Source: Paraburkholderia saeva
Lineage (GTDB): Bacteria > Pseudomonadota > Gammaproteobacteria > Burkholderiales > Burkholderiaceae
Direction of reading: 5' to 3'
Assembly (NCBI RefSeq): GCF_907164555.1
Contig: NZ_CAJQZC010000010.1
Coordinates: 62,001 to 126,000, forward strand
DNA: 64,000 bases
Of the stretch, positions 19,226-28,000 are shown in pieces (within the stretch, counting starts at the first letter, position 1; each line of letters starts with the position of its first letter). The notes under the pieces were generated by a model. It was not told the DNA's origin. It saw only the letters and a list, made by a program, of their open reading frames with translations, and did no database searches. The position numbers and the translations under genes are program-made.

Positions 19226-21322
19226 TCAAAACCCGCTTTCCCGGACGAGGGCTGCGACCAGGTGCGTGCCGCCTTCGACGAGAAGACTGCGCCGGTTGCC
19301 GTCGATCTGCAACTGGCCGCGGGTTTCCCACAGGTTCGGCGGTGCGGCGTCGAGCTGCACGAGTACATGAAACACAGGTGGATTCGGCGTGAGCGTATCG
19401 CGATCGGCGGCGACGGTCACGGGGCCCTTGTAGCGCGAGGCGAGCATCGGATGGGTGAGCTGCCGCGCGCGCGTCGTATCGATTGCGACGACGTGACCCG
19501 TGATCGGCGCGGCCTGTCCGGCGGGATAGAAATGGGCCTCGTCGCCGGCGGCAAGGCGCGGCACGTCGTCCTGCCGGACGTAGGCGTCCACCTGCCAGCG
19601 GCTGGGGTCGACCAGCACGCCAACCGGCTCCTTCGGACTGATCCACTGGCCGGCGCGCCATTCCGGATTGACGTCCATCCACCTGCCGGCAAACGGGGCA
19701 TGCAGGATCAGGCGGGCGATTTCCGAGCGTGCCGCGGCGGCTTCCTCGTACTGCACGCGCAGGCGCTCCCGCGTCGCCGCCTGCTGTTCGAGGCCGCCGG
19801 CATCCGCAATCAGACCCGCCAGTCTTGCCTCGTAACCGCGGATGCCGGCCTCGCTGCCCTGCATGTGCGAGGTGATGTCCGGCTCTTCCATGACCATCAG
19901 CGTGTCGTCGGCCTGCACCTGACCGACTGGGTGAATGTTCTGGATGCGCGCGGGAAACGGCACGAACACGCGCAACTGACGCTCGGTACGCGCGACGCCT
20001 TCGGCGTGAATCTGGGTGCGCCACGGTATCGCCACGAGCAGCAGAAACGCGGCCGCGAACGCCATCAGCATCAGCCTCCGGTTCGGCCGGATGCGGTGAC
20101 GGTTTGTCCACCAGTAGTTCAGCTCGCGCGTGACGGGCATCAGGATGAACCAGGTGACCTCGACGACGAAGAGGAACGCGCCGAGCAGCTTGAAGAAGAA
20201 GAGATACACCGTGACGGCGATGCCGAGGAACAGCACGAGCCGGTAGAGCCACGTCACGAATTCGAACGCGATGAGCATGCGCCGGTGCGACGCGCGAAAG
20301 GGTTCCGGCCACGGTTCGTCGAAACCGAGCAGCGTGCGGCGGATGCCAACGCGCGCGAGGGCGGAAGCGCGCTGATGCAGGTTCGGGAAATCGAGCAGAT
20401 CCGACAGGATGAAATAGCCATCGAAACGCATGAACGGGCTCGCATTCAGCCCGAGCGACAGCACCCAGCTGGTCGTCGCGAGATAGAGCAGCGCATTGCG
20501 CAACGCGCCAGGATCGGCGAGCGACCATCCCAGCGTCGCGAGGCCGGCGAGCGACAGTTCGCAAAGAATGCCGGCCGAAGCGATGGCGAGGCGCTGACGC
20601 GAACTGCGCAATTTCCAGCTTTCGCCGGTATCGGTGTAGAGCATGGGCCACAGCACGACAAACGCGATGCCCATATGCGCGACGCGCAGGCCGAGCCGCG
20701 TGGCGACGAGCGCATGCGCGAGTTCGTGCAGTGTCTTGGCGACGACAAGCGCAATGGCGAAACTGATCAGGCCTTCGGTCGAAAACGATTCCACGACCGC
20801 CGACGAAAACGTATCCCATTGCTGCAACACGAGCACGATGCCCAGCACGCTCAACAGCACGACGACGATGGGTGTCGCCGGCGTGAACAGCCATTTCAGC
20901 CGCCGGGTGAGACGCGTGAGAAACCGCTGCGGACGCAGCAACGGAATGCGAAAGAACAGGTAGTGATGCAGCCACCAGCGCCACGTCAGCCAGCCGTCGC
21001 TGCGATCGCGCTGCTGCAGGCGGGCAAGCGATTCGGGCGTGGGCTTGAGCAGGTCATGCCGTTCCAGGAAGCGCCGGAGGTCCAGAACCTGGCTGATATC
21101 GGGACGCAACGCGGTCTGTTCCGTGATCTCCTGGCAAATCTGCGCGGGCGATTTGTCCCAGCGGATCAGGCATTCGAACTCGAGCCATCCGATGCGATAG
21201 AAGCGGTTGATCACCGTGTCCTGAATCATCCATGAAGGCTCGCCGTCCTTGCCGCTGGCCGATTCGCCGAGGCGCAGATCCTCGCGCAGCGCAGGCGAGG
21301 GCAGGTCGGGGTCGAGTGTCAT
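19226..21322 (-). CDS. M50 site-2 protease/HlyD chimera, putative adhesin exporter
   Basis: A ~698-residue polytopic protein. In order: a soluble N-terminal domain (about residues 25-95) whose short strands, EFECLIRW helix and FLERHDLL end resemble the PqqD/RRE peptide-recognition fold; a transmembrane region with the M50 zinc motif HELAH (near residue 200) and the second metal element ASPFMRFDGYF; further helices up to about 440; then a periplasmic HlyD/biotinyl-lipoyl part with FPARIQNIHPVGQVQ and APFAGRWMD. It therefore joins a membrane protease to an export adaptor. The start at 21322 overlaps the previous stop as UGAUG; ATG 21337 is an alternative. It is the last gene of the giant-adhesin block. 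The RRE assignment is my inference. Confidence 0.75.
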   Translation of the reverse strand: MTLDPDLPSPALREDLRLGESASGKDGEPSWMIQDTVINRFYRIGWLEFECLIRWDKSPAQICQEITEQTALRPDISQVLDLRRFLERHDLLKPTPESLARLQQRDRSDGWLTWRWWLHHYLFFRIPLLRPQRFLTRLTRRLKWLFTPATPIVVVLLSVLGIVLVLQQWDTFSSAVVESFSTEGLISFAIALVVAKTLHELAHALVATRLGLRVAHMGIAFVVLWPMLYTDTGESWKLRSSRQRLAIASAGILCELSLAGLATLGWSLADPGALRNALLYLATTSWVLSLGLNASPFMRFDGYFILSDLLDFPNLHQRASALARVGIRRTLLGFDEPWPEPFRASHRRMLIAFEFVTWLYRLVLFLGIAVTVYLFFFKLLGAFLFVVEVTWFILMPVTRELNYWWTNRHRIRPNRRLMLMAFAAAFLLLVAIPWRTQIHAEGVARTERQLRVFVPFPARIQNIHPVGQVQADDTLMVMEEPDITSHMQGSEAGIRGYEARLAGLIADAGGLEQQAATRERLRVQYEEAAAARSEIARLILHAPFAGRWMDVNPEWRAGQWISPKEPVGVLVDPSRWQVDAYVRQDDVPRLAAGDEAHFYPAGQAAPITGHVVAIDTTRARQLTHPMLASRYKGPVTVAADRDTLTPNPPVFHVLVQLDAAPPNLWETRGQLQIDGNRRSLLVEGGTHLVAALVRESGF

Positions 21323-22662
21323 CACAGCCCCGTCCATGCCCTGACGGTCGCAACCGGGCGGCGCAGGAGGTAGTAGGCGAGGCTTACCTGCTTGCCATAC
21401 AGCTTCGCGGTACCGTGCAGACCGAGTCGCGCCTGGTCGTGCGCGCCGTCGATGCTCGCCAGCAGGCGGTACGCGACGATGCCGTCCTCGCTCGCTTTCG
21501 CCTGGTAGCTGGTTTCGAGAATGCGGCCGTGGAGCGGCGCCAGCGGATAGGCCGTCAGATACAGCGTCACCTCGGCGCCGGGCTCGAGCGCGATCGCATC
21601 GGCTACGGCGAGCTGGATCAGCATCGCCGGCTTCGCCGGGTCGGCGAGTTGCAGGATCCGTTCGCCCGTTACAACGGGCTTGCCGATCCAGTCGTTCGGG
21701 TCGCTAAATACGGCGACGCCCGCTTCGGGCGCGAACACCTGGGTGCGCTTCAACTGTGCGGTGACAGCCGCAAGTTCCGCCCGCCGCTGTTCGGCCACGC
21801 TGCCCAGCACCGCAAGCTCGTTTTTGCTCTGCGGGTTGTCGAAGGCGCGCTGGCTGGCCGCCATCAGTTCCGCGTCCGCGACTGCGACCTGCTTGCTCAG
21901 CACTTCGACGCGGCTTTTCAGGGACGTCTCGTTCAGTGTGAAAAGCAGCGTGCCTTCGCTGACGGGCTGGTTCGGGCGCACCGCGATGGTGTCGATCACG
22001 CCGTCGATGGGCGAGCTGATGATGCGGGCGTCGCTCGATACGATTTCGGCCGGCGCGAGCACCGTCTGGCGCACGGGCACGAGCAGAAGCAACACTGCGG
22101 CGGCGAGCGCACCCACTGTCTGCCGGCGGCCCGGCTTCCAGCGCAACGGGTGGCGTCGGCGCAGGAGCGCGCCCCAGCAGTAGCCCCACGTCTGCACGAC
22201 GCCACGCAAGGTGGGCGCAATGGCTTCTGCCGGCCGCTCGTCGAGCAGGACCAGCAGGATGCCGAGCCGCTTGCCGCCGGGATCGTGAACGGGCACGCAC
22301 CACACGCCCGCCGGCCACCATTCGCTCCATCCGTCGGCGATATCCGGCGGTGGCTCGACGGCATCGCGCGCGAGCCATTGCGGCTCGACACCGGTGATCT
22401 GCGACGCGGTCCAGCGGCTCGCACGCTGCAACCACACGAGATACGGCGAATCTTCGGTGGGTTTGGCGAGACCCGAGACGGTGAGCAGTTCAAGGCGTTT
22501 GCCGTGTTCCGCGAACACAAGCGCCTGCCGGAAATTCAGCATCGAGTGAAGGTCATTGGCCATCGTGAACGCGAGCGCGTTTACCGAATCGGCCGCGAGC
22601 GCGCGATCGCGCAGCGCATCCAGATACAGCAGTAACTGCGGATGAGGAAGGGATTCGTTCAT
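21322..22662 (-). CDS. HlyD-type adaptor with N-terminal GAF-like cytoplasmic domain
   Basis: A 446-residue protein. The first ~170 residues are soluble and look like a GAF domain (MANDLHSMLNFRQALVFAEHG, then CVPVHDPGGKRLGILLVL). One membrane helix follows (about 183-203, AALAAAVLLLLVPV). The rest is a HlyD/membrane-fusion adaptor with the lipoyl halves SSPIDGVIDTIAVRPNQPVSEG and FAPEAGVAVFSDPNDWIG flanking a coiled coil. It should span from cytoplasm to periplasm and connect to the TolC-like channel. It overlaps the small adaptor gene by four bases (ATGA) and the M50/HlyD gene by one. The GAF assignment is by pattern only. Confidence 0.72.
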   Translation of the reverse strand: MNESLPHPQLLLYLDALRDRALAADSVNALAFTMANDLHSMLNFRQALVFAEHGKRLELLTVSGLAKPTEDSPYLVWLQRASRWTASQITGVEPQWLARDAVEPPPDIADGWSEWWPAGVWCVPVHDPGGKRLGILLVLLDERPAEAIAPTLRGVVQTWGYCWGALLRRRHPLRWKPGRRQTVGALAAAVLLLLVPVRQTVLAPAEIVSSDARIISSPIDGVIDTIAVRPNQPVSEGTLLFTLNETSLKSRVEVLSKQVAVADAELMAASQRAFDNPQSKNELAVLGSVAEQRRAELAAVTAQLKRTQVFAPEAGVAVFSDPNDWIGKPVVTGERILQLADPAKPAMLIQLAVADAIALEPGAEVTLYLTAYPLAPLHGRILETSYQAKASEDGIVAYRLLASIDGAHDQARLGLHGTAKLYGKQVSLAYYLLRRPVATVRAWTGL

Positions 22663-23441
22663 TGAGCCGCCGGAAAACGCGCGACCCCACTCATGCCAGC
22701 AACCAGTTCGGGATGTTCGCCATCGAGCTCCGCTTCCAGTTCGACGGTCTGCGCGACGGCGTCCACGCGCGCGTTCACCGCACTGACATGGGCAGGATAG
22801 GTTTTTCCCGTTTCGTGAATCGTGATGTCGAGACGCGCACCCTGTTTGAGCTTGACCAGCAGCGCCGAGGGCACGTTGAGCCTGACTTTCAGCGCGCCAT
22901 CGCCGACGAGATCCACCATCGGCGTGCCTGCGCTGAGCGTCTGATACGGTTTGACGTAGACCTTGGCGATACGGCCGCTGAATGGCGCGATCACGCGGCA
23001 GTAGCCAAGCTGCGCGTTGGCGAGCGCAAGGGCGCCCTGGGCCTTGTCGACCTCGGTCGCCGAAAGCGCGACTTCGATGTCGCCCGCCGCCTTCAGGTCG
23101 CGCAGGCTCTGCTTGGCCGTCAGGTTCTGCTTCGCCATGTTCAGTTCCGCGCGCGCGACGTTGGCGCGCGCCTGCACTTCTGCACAGTTCATTTGCGCGA
23201 GTACTGCATTTTTCGCGACCTGCTTGCCGAGCGTCGCGCGCAGATCGGTGATGGTGCCGTTCATCTGGCTCGACAGCGTGGTTTCGAGGTTGGGCGCAAG
23301 CAGCACGCGGATTGCGTTGGGGTCGTCGAACGCGTCGCCCGTGGCGGCTGGCTTTGCGGCGTGACCAGCGACGGCAGAAGTCATCAATGCGGCCGCCAGC
23401 AATAGATGGACAGACTTATTGCACGACGGGCGCATTGCCAC
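22659..23441 (-). CDS. Small periplasmic HlyD-like adaptor
   Basis: A 260-residue exported protein with a cleavable signal (LLLAAALMTSAVAGHA), a lipoyl half-motif QMNGTITDLRATLGKQVAKNAVL, an alpha hairpin (about 90-140) and the second half APFSGRIAKVYVKPYQTLSAG. It resembles RND/HlyD adaptors but is short and lacks a membrane anchor. It overlaps the TolC-like gene by 26 bases and the next gene by four. This is the second of three adaptor-type proteins in the block. Confidence 0.78.
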   Translation of the reverse strand: MAMRPSCNKSVHLLLAAALMTSAVAGHAAKPAATGDAFDDPNAIRVLLAPNLETTLSSQMNGTITDLRATLGKQVAKNAVLAQMNCAEVQARANVARAELNMAKQNLTAKQSLRDLKAAGDIEVALSATEVDKAQGALALANAQLGYCRVIAPFSGRIAKVYVKPYQTLSAGTPMVDLVGDGALKVRLNVPSALLVKLKQGARLDITIHETGKTYPAHVSAVNARVDAVAQTVELEAELDGEHPELVAGMSGVARFPAAQ

Positions 23442-25065
23442 CTCCGGTAGCGGCAGGCGCGGCAGGTGCCGGTTGAGCGGATTGCGCGGATTGCGCGGAT
23501 TGACCGGTCTGGGCGGGCGCCTGCTGACCGACGGGCTCCGTCGTATCGGGCATTGGCGGGGGGCTCGTATCCGGTTCCAGTTGCTGCTGCCTCGTCACGG
23601 TCTTCTCGATTTCCTGCGCGAGCGTCTTGACGTCGTCTTTCGCGATGGCTTCCGGCATCACATCGAAGCCGATCGAGTTATAGAGTCGCCCCCATGCGGC
23701 CTGCGCGTCGGAGTACGCGGCTTCGCGCTCGTAGCGCGAGAGCAGGTAACGCCCCTCCGCACGGATCACTTCCAGCTCGGAGCCGAAGTTCGTGGTGTGC
23801 GCGGCGTTCGCGTAGTCGAGCAGGTTGCGGTCCACGCGCAGGCTTTCGTCGGCGAAATCGACTTCCTGAAGTGCGAGCTGGTAACGCAGCGAACCCACGC
23901 GGACCTGCGTCAGGATCGCCATCGAAAGCGCCAGGCGGCGCAGGTCGTCGGTTTTCGTCTGCGAATCCTGCTGCGCGTTCAGGGACGGCAGCTGCAGCAG
24001 CCTGAACAGGTTCATCGACACGCGCACGCCAACGGCCGACCACATGTTGTTGTACAGAAAGTCGTTCGAATCGTAGTTCGTGTTCAGGTCGATGCCGATG
24101 TTCGGCCACAGTTGCATTTTCGCGATCTTGATGTCGTTCAGGTTGACGCGCTTGCGATACCACTCTTCCATGATTTCAGGCCGGTGCTCCAACGCCAGCT
24201 GTTCGAGTTGCGGCTCGGGCGTCACGACTTTCGGCAGGGCGCCCTGCTCGGTGTCCGCGAGCACGAGCGGCGTGCCGGGGGGCAGCGACATCAGCGCGGA
24301 CAACTCGGCCTGGGCGAATTCGAGGTCCTGCCGCCGGATCGTCAGAAGCGAGATCGCATCGAGCAGGGCGCGCTGGTAAGCGAGGATTTCCTGTTTGGGC
24401 AGCAGGCCGCGGTTTTCCGCTGCCTGCGCGGCGCGCAACGCGATCCACGTGCGCGAGAGCAGCTGGTCGACCTCCGGTTTGAGCCGCTGCGCGGCGAGCG
24501 CGCGCCAGTAGGAATTGCGCACGTCCTGCAGGACGTTCTGCGCGACCTTGCGACGGCGTTCTTCGGCCATCAGGATCTGGTCGGCTTTCTGCTGCGTGCG
24601 GTAGTACGCGACGCCAAAGTCGAGCAGGTTCCAGCTCATGTTGAGCGCCGCCACTTCGTGATAGCGCTGCTCGGAGGTCGACGGACGCAAGCTGACCTGA
24701 CGGTCTTCGATGCCGACCGACGTGCCGCCCGAATCGTTGCTGCGATCGGAATAGCCCGCCGACGCAACGAGCTGCGGCAGCAGGTCATTGGTCGACACGT
24801 CGCGCAGATTGGCGGCGAGCGCGCTCTCCATCAGCTTCAACCGGTAGTCGAGGTTGTACTTCAGCGCGCGTGCCGCGGCTTCATAAAAGGTAATCGGCCC
24901 GGTTACCGGTTCCTGGTCGCTGTACATGGCGCCCTGATCGTTGACGACCCGCTGGCGAACTTCCTCTTTGGTGGCCGGCTGGGGCTGAAGCGAAGCACAG
25001 CCCGTCAACATCAACATCGTGCAGGCGATTGTTGTATTCAGGACCCGCGCCTGGTCTTTTTGCAT
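23416..25065 (-). CDS. TolC-family outer-membrane lipoprotein
   Basis: A 549-residue outer-membrane efflux protein. A lipobox LTGC (about residues 19-22) follows the signal. Two long helical repeats of the OEP type are visible, with YRTQQKADQILMAEERRR and LAQEIEKTVTR at their ends. The C-terminal ~50 residues are a low-complexity Pro/Gln/Ala tail with repeated QSAQSAQ units, unusual for a channel. It sits 20 bases downstream of the giant adhesin gene and should be the exit duct for it. Confidence 0.88.
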   Translation of the reverse strand: MQKDQARVLNTTIACTMLMLTGCASLQPQPATKEEVRQRVVNDQGAMYSDQEPVTGPITFYEAAARALKYNLDYRLKLMESALAANLRDVSTNDLLPQLVASAGYSDRSNDSGGTSVGIEDRQVSLRPSTSEQRYHEVAALNMSWNLLDFGVAYYRTQQKADQILMAEERRRKVAQNVLQDVRNSYWRALAAQRLKPEVDQLLSRTWIALRAAQAAENRGLLPKQEILAYQRALLDAISLLTIRRQDLEFAQAELSALMSLPPGTPLVLADTEQGALPKVVTPEPQLEQLALEHRPEIMEEWYRKRVNLNDIKIAKMQLWPNIGIDLNTNYDSNDFLYNNMWSAVGVRVSMNLFRLLQLPSLNAQQDSQTKTDDLRRLALSMAILTQVRVGSLRYQLALQEVDFADESLRVDRNLLDYANAAHTTNFGSELEVIRAEGRYLLSRYEREAAYSDAQAAWGRLYNSIGFDVMPEAIAKDDVKTLAQEIEKTVTRQQQLEPDTSPPPMPDTTEPVGQQAPAQTGQSAQSAQSAQPAPAAPAATGGGNAPVVQ

Positions 25066-25085
25066 AACCTGTCCTCGTCCGAAAA

Positions 25086-28000
25086 CTAGCGTTCGACGGA
25101 AGCTTCTGATTTCTGGCGTGCTGGTGGTAGCTTCTGTGCGGCCTCACGTAACTGGTTGCCGAAACTTTGCGATATCGGGGCGGCTGGCTTCTCGACGAGC
25201 GGCCGCAATCCGCCCGTCAGGTTTTCCGGCAGCGGGGCGAACACGGACGGATCGGAGAGCAGCCCGTCCGCGCTCAGATCGACCCGGCCCTGGCGTCCGA
25301 AGATCCACGCCTGGTCGAACGCGCTTTGCTGCTGGCTCTGGCGCACGGCCTGTCCAATGAACTGGCCGGGCACGAGGCCGAGGCCGCGGCCGACGTACCG
25401 CTCGATCGCGAGCCGCTCGAGCGGCCAGTCGATCTCGCTGCCATCGGCTTCGCGAAGCGCGACCTGCTGCCGGATGGCATCGCCCTCGACTTCCTCCGTA
25501 ACGTAGGTGACCGGTCTGAGCGTCGAGGGTGGCTCTGGCGGCACGGACAACGGCAGTCCGAAGCCGTAGTTCGGGCCGATGCCGGTCGGCGGAATGTAGG
25601 GCGTCGAGATGTCGAGGCTGATCAGGAGTTCCGCCTGATCGGTGGCGCCGGCGAGGTCGCTGATCGTGTATGTGAACGGATCCTTCAGCACCTGGCCGAG
25701 GCCCGCGGCCGCGAGCACCTCGGGATTGCTGAGGTCGATCGCGTACGTGTACGTGCCGTCGGCGTTCAGGGTGAGCGTGCCGTAGCGGCCTGCCAGCGCG
25801 TGACCGGGCGTGCCCGCCGTACCGGTGCCGGCTTCGTCGCCGGTGCGCACGCCAGTCACGGTCAGATGATCGTTGGCGTCCACGTCGCTGTCGTTCTTCA
25901 GTACGTTGCCGCTGGCCTGCGGCGTGGGAACCTGGTCGCTTGCGACGTTGCTGTCGTCGGTCGCGACGGGGGCATCGTTCGTGCCATGGATCGTCACCGT
26001 CAGCGTGGCCTGCGCCTCGGCGCCTGCCGTATCGCGGATGCGGTACGTGAACACCTCGGTCAACGTTTCGCCGCTGGTGCGCAATGCCTGCACGGCGGCG
26101 TTCGTGTTGTCGACGACGTAGTCGTAGTTGCCGTCTGCGTTCAGCGTCAGGTGACCATAACGCCCCGCGAGGTCGCTGCCTGCGGCGGCCGACTGGCCGG
26201 TCTCGTTCGCTACGTCCACCACCTGTTTGGTCTCGCCATTCGCCACGCTGTCGACGTCGGTGTCGTTGGTCAGCACGTTGCCGGTTGCGTCCTGACCGGG
26301 CGTCGCGTTGTTGACGCCGCCGGCTTCGATCGCGACACTCGCGTCGTTGTTCGCGACCGGCGTGTCGTTCTGGCCTTCGATCGTGATGCGCAGTTCGGCC
26401 GGTGTGGATGCGTTAAGGTCGTCAGCGACGGTGTACGTGAACACATCCTGCAACGTCTGACCGCTCGTGCGCAGCGCCTGCACGGCGGCAAGACTGTTGT
26501 CGACGACATACGTCCACGTGCCGTCCGCGTTCAGCGTGAGCGTGCCGTACTCACCTTGCAACGCGCTGCCGACGGTACCGGCCGTGCCACCCGTGCTCGC
26601 CGTGTCGCCGGTGCGGATTCCGCTGACGTGTATCGCATCGCCTTCCGGGTCCGAGTCGTTGGTCAGCACGTTGCCGGACGGGTTGACGCCCGGCGTGCCG
26701 TTATTGATGCCGCCTGCCTCGACAGCGGTGCCCGTGGTATCGACGACGACAGGCGCGTCGTTCACGCCGCGCACGACGACCGTCAGCGTAGCTTCTGCCG
26801 ACAGGTTGCCCTCGTCGGTGACCCGGTATGTGAAGACGTCGGTGACGAACTGTAGCGGCCCCAGTCCGATCAGTGTCGGGTTCGACGCATCGACGACGTA
26901 CAGGTAAGTGCCGTTCGCACCGATCAGCAGGTCGCCGTATTGCCCGTGCAGCACGAGCGCATCGCGTTCGCTGGTACTGTCGAGCGGGATCGCGCTGAGG
27001 GAGGTGCCAGCGGTGACCGTGCCAACAGTCGCGCCCGTTCCGGTGAACTGGTCGACGCCATCGACATCGGTATCGTTGTTCAGTACGTTGCCTGTGGCGT
27101 CGGCCGGGCCGCCGTTGCCGTTTCTCGCCGCAGCGATCGCAAAATCGTTCCGGGCGACCGGTGCATCCCACGCGCCCTGGATGACGACGGTCAGCTGGGC
27201 GGTATCGGTGGCGCCGGCTGCGTCGTGCATCTGATACGTGAAGGCCTCGCTGAGGCTTTGGCCCGGAATCAGTGCCTGGACTGCCGCGAGGCTGTTGTCG
27301 ACCACGTAGGTGTAACTGCCGTCGGGGTTGATCGTGAGCGTGCCGTAGATGCCCGCGACCGTCGTCGCACCGGTCACGGCCGTCAGCGTGCCGCCAGCCG
27401 CTTCGGCGCCGGTGCGCACGCCGTCGACGGTTTTCGTGTCGCCAGCGTCCACGTCGGTATCGTTGGTCAGGACGTTGCCGGTGGGATTGATGCCAGGCGT
27501 GCCGTTATCCGTGCCGCCGGCTTCCATGCCATTTGCCAGGTCGTTCTGCGCAACCGGCGTGTCGTTCTGGCCGGAGATCACGATGTCCAGTTCGGCCTGC
27601 GCCGTTGCACCATGCGTGTCCGTCACGGTGTACGTGAAGTGTTCGACCAGCTGGTCGGAGGAGAGCCGCAACGCCTCGACAGTCGGATTGCTGTTGTCGA
27701 CGATGTACGAATACGTGCCGTCGGCATTGAGCGTCAGGCTGCCATACAGCCCGGCGAGCGCCTGGCCCATCGAGCCGGCTGTGCCCGTACCGGTCGTCTC
27801 GCCCGTGCGGATGCCCGAGACCGTGAGCGCGTCGCCGTCCGGATCGGAATCGTTCGTGAGGACATTGCCCGTCGGGTTCACGCCAGCGGTTCCATTGCCA
27901 GAGCCGCCGGCTTCCTGCGCCTGCGCGGTGTCGTTTTGCGGCGTGGGCGGATCGTTCACGCCCACGACTGTGATGACCAGTTGCGCCTGATCGGTCAGGC

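Noticed and set aside
19134..20984. 616-codon minus-strand frame overlapping the M50/HlyD gene
   Set aside because: Alternate frame of the same strand with Arg/Ala/His composition typical of a shifted high-GC gene.
18488..21235. 915-codon plus-strand frame
   Set aside because: Antisense to the phospholipase D-like and M50/HlyD genes, both of which have clear catalytic motifs.
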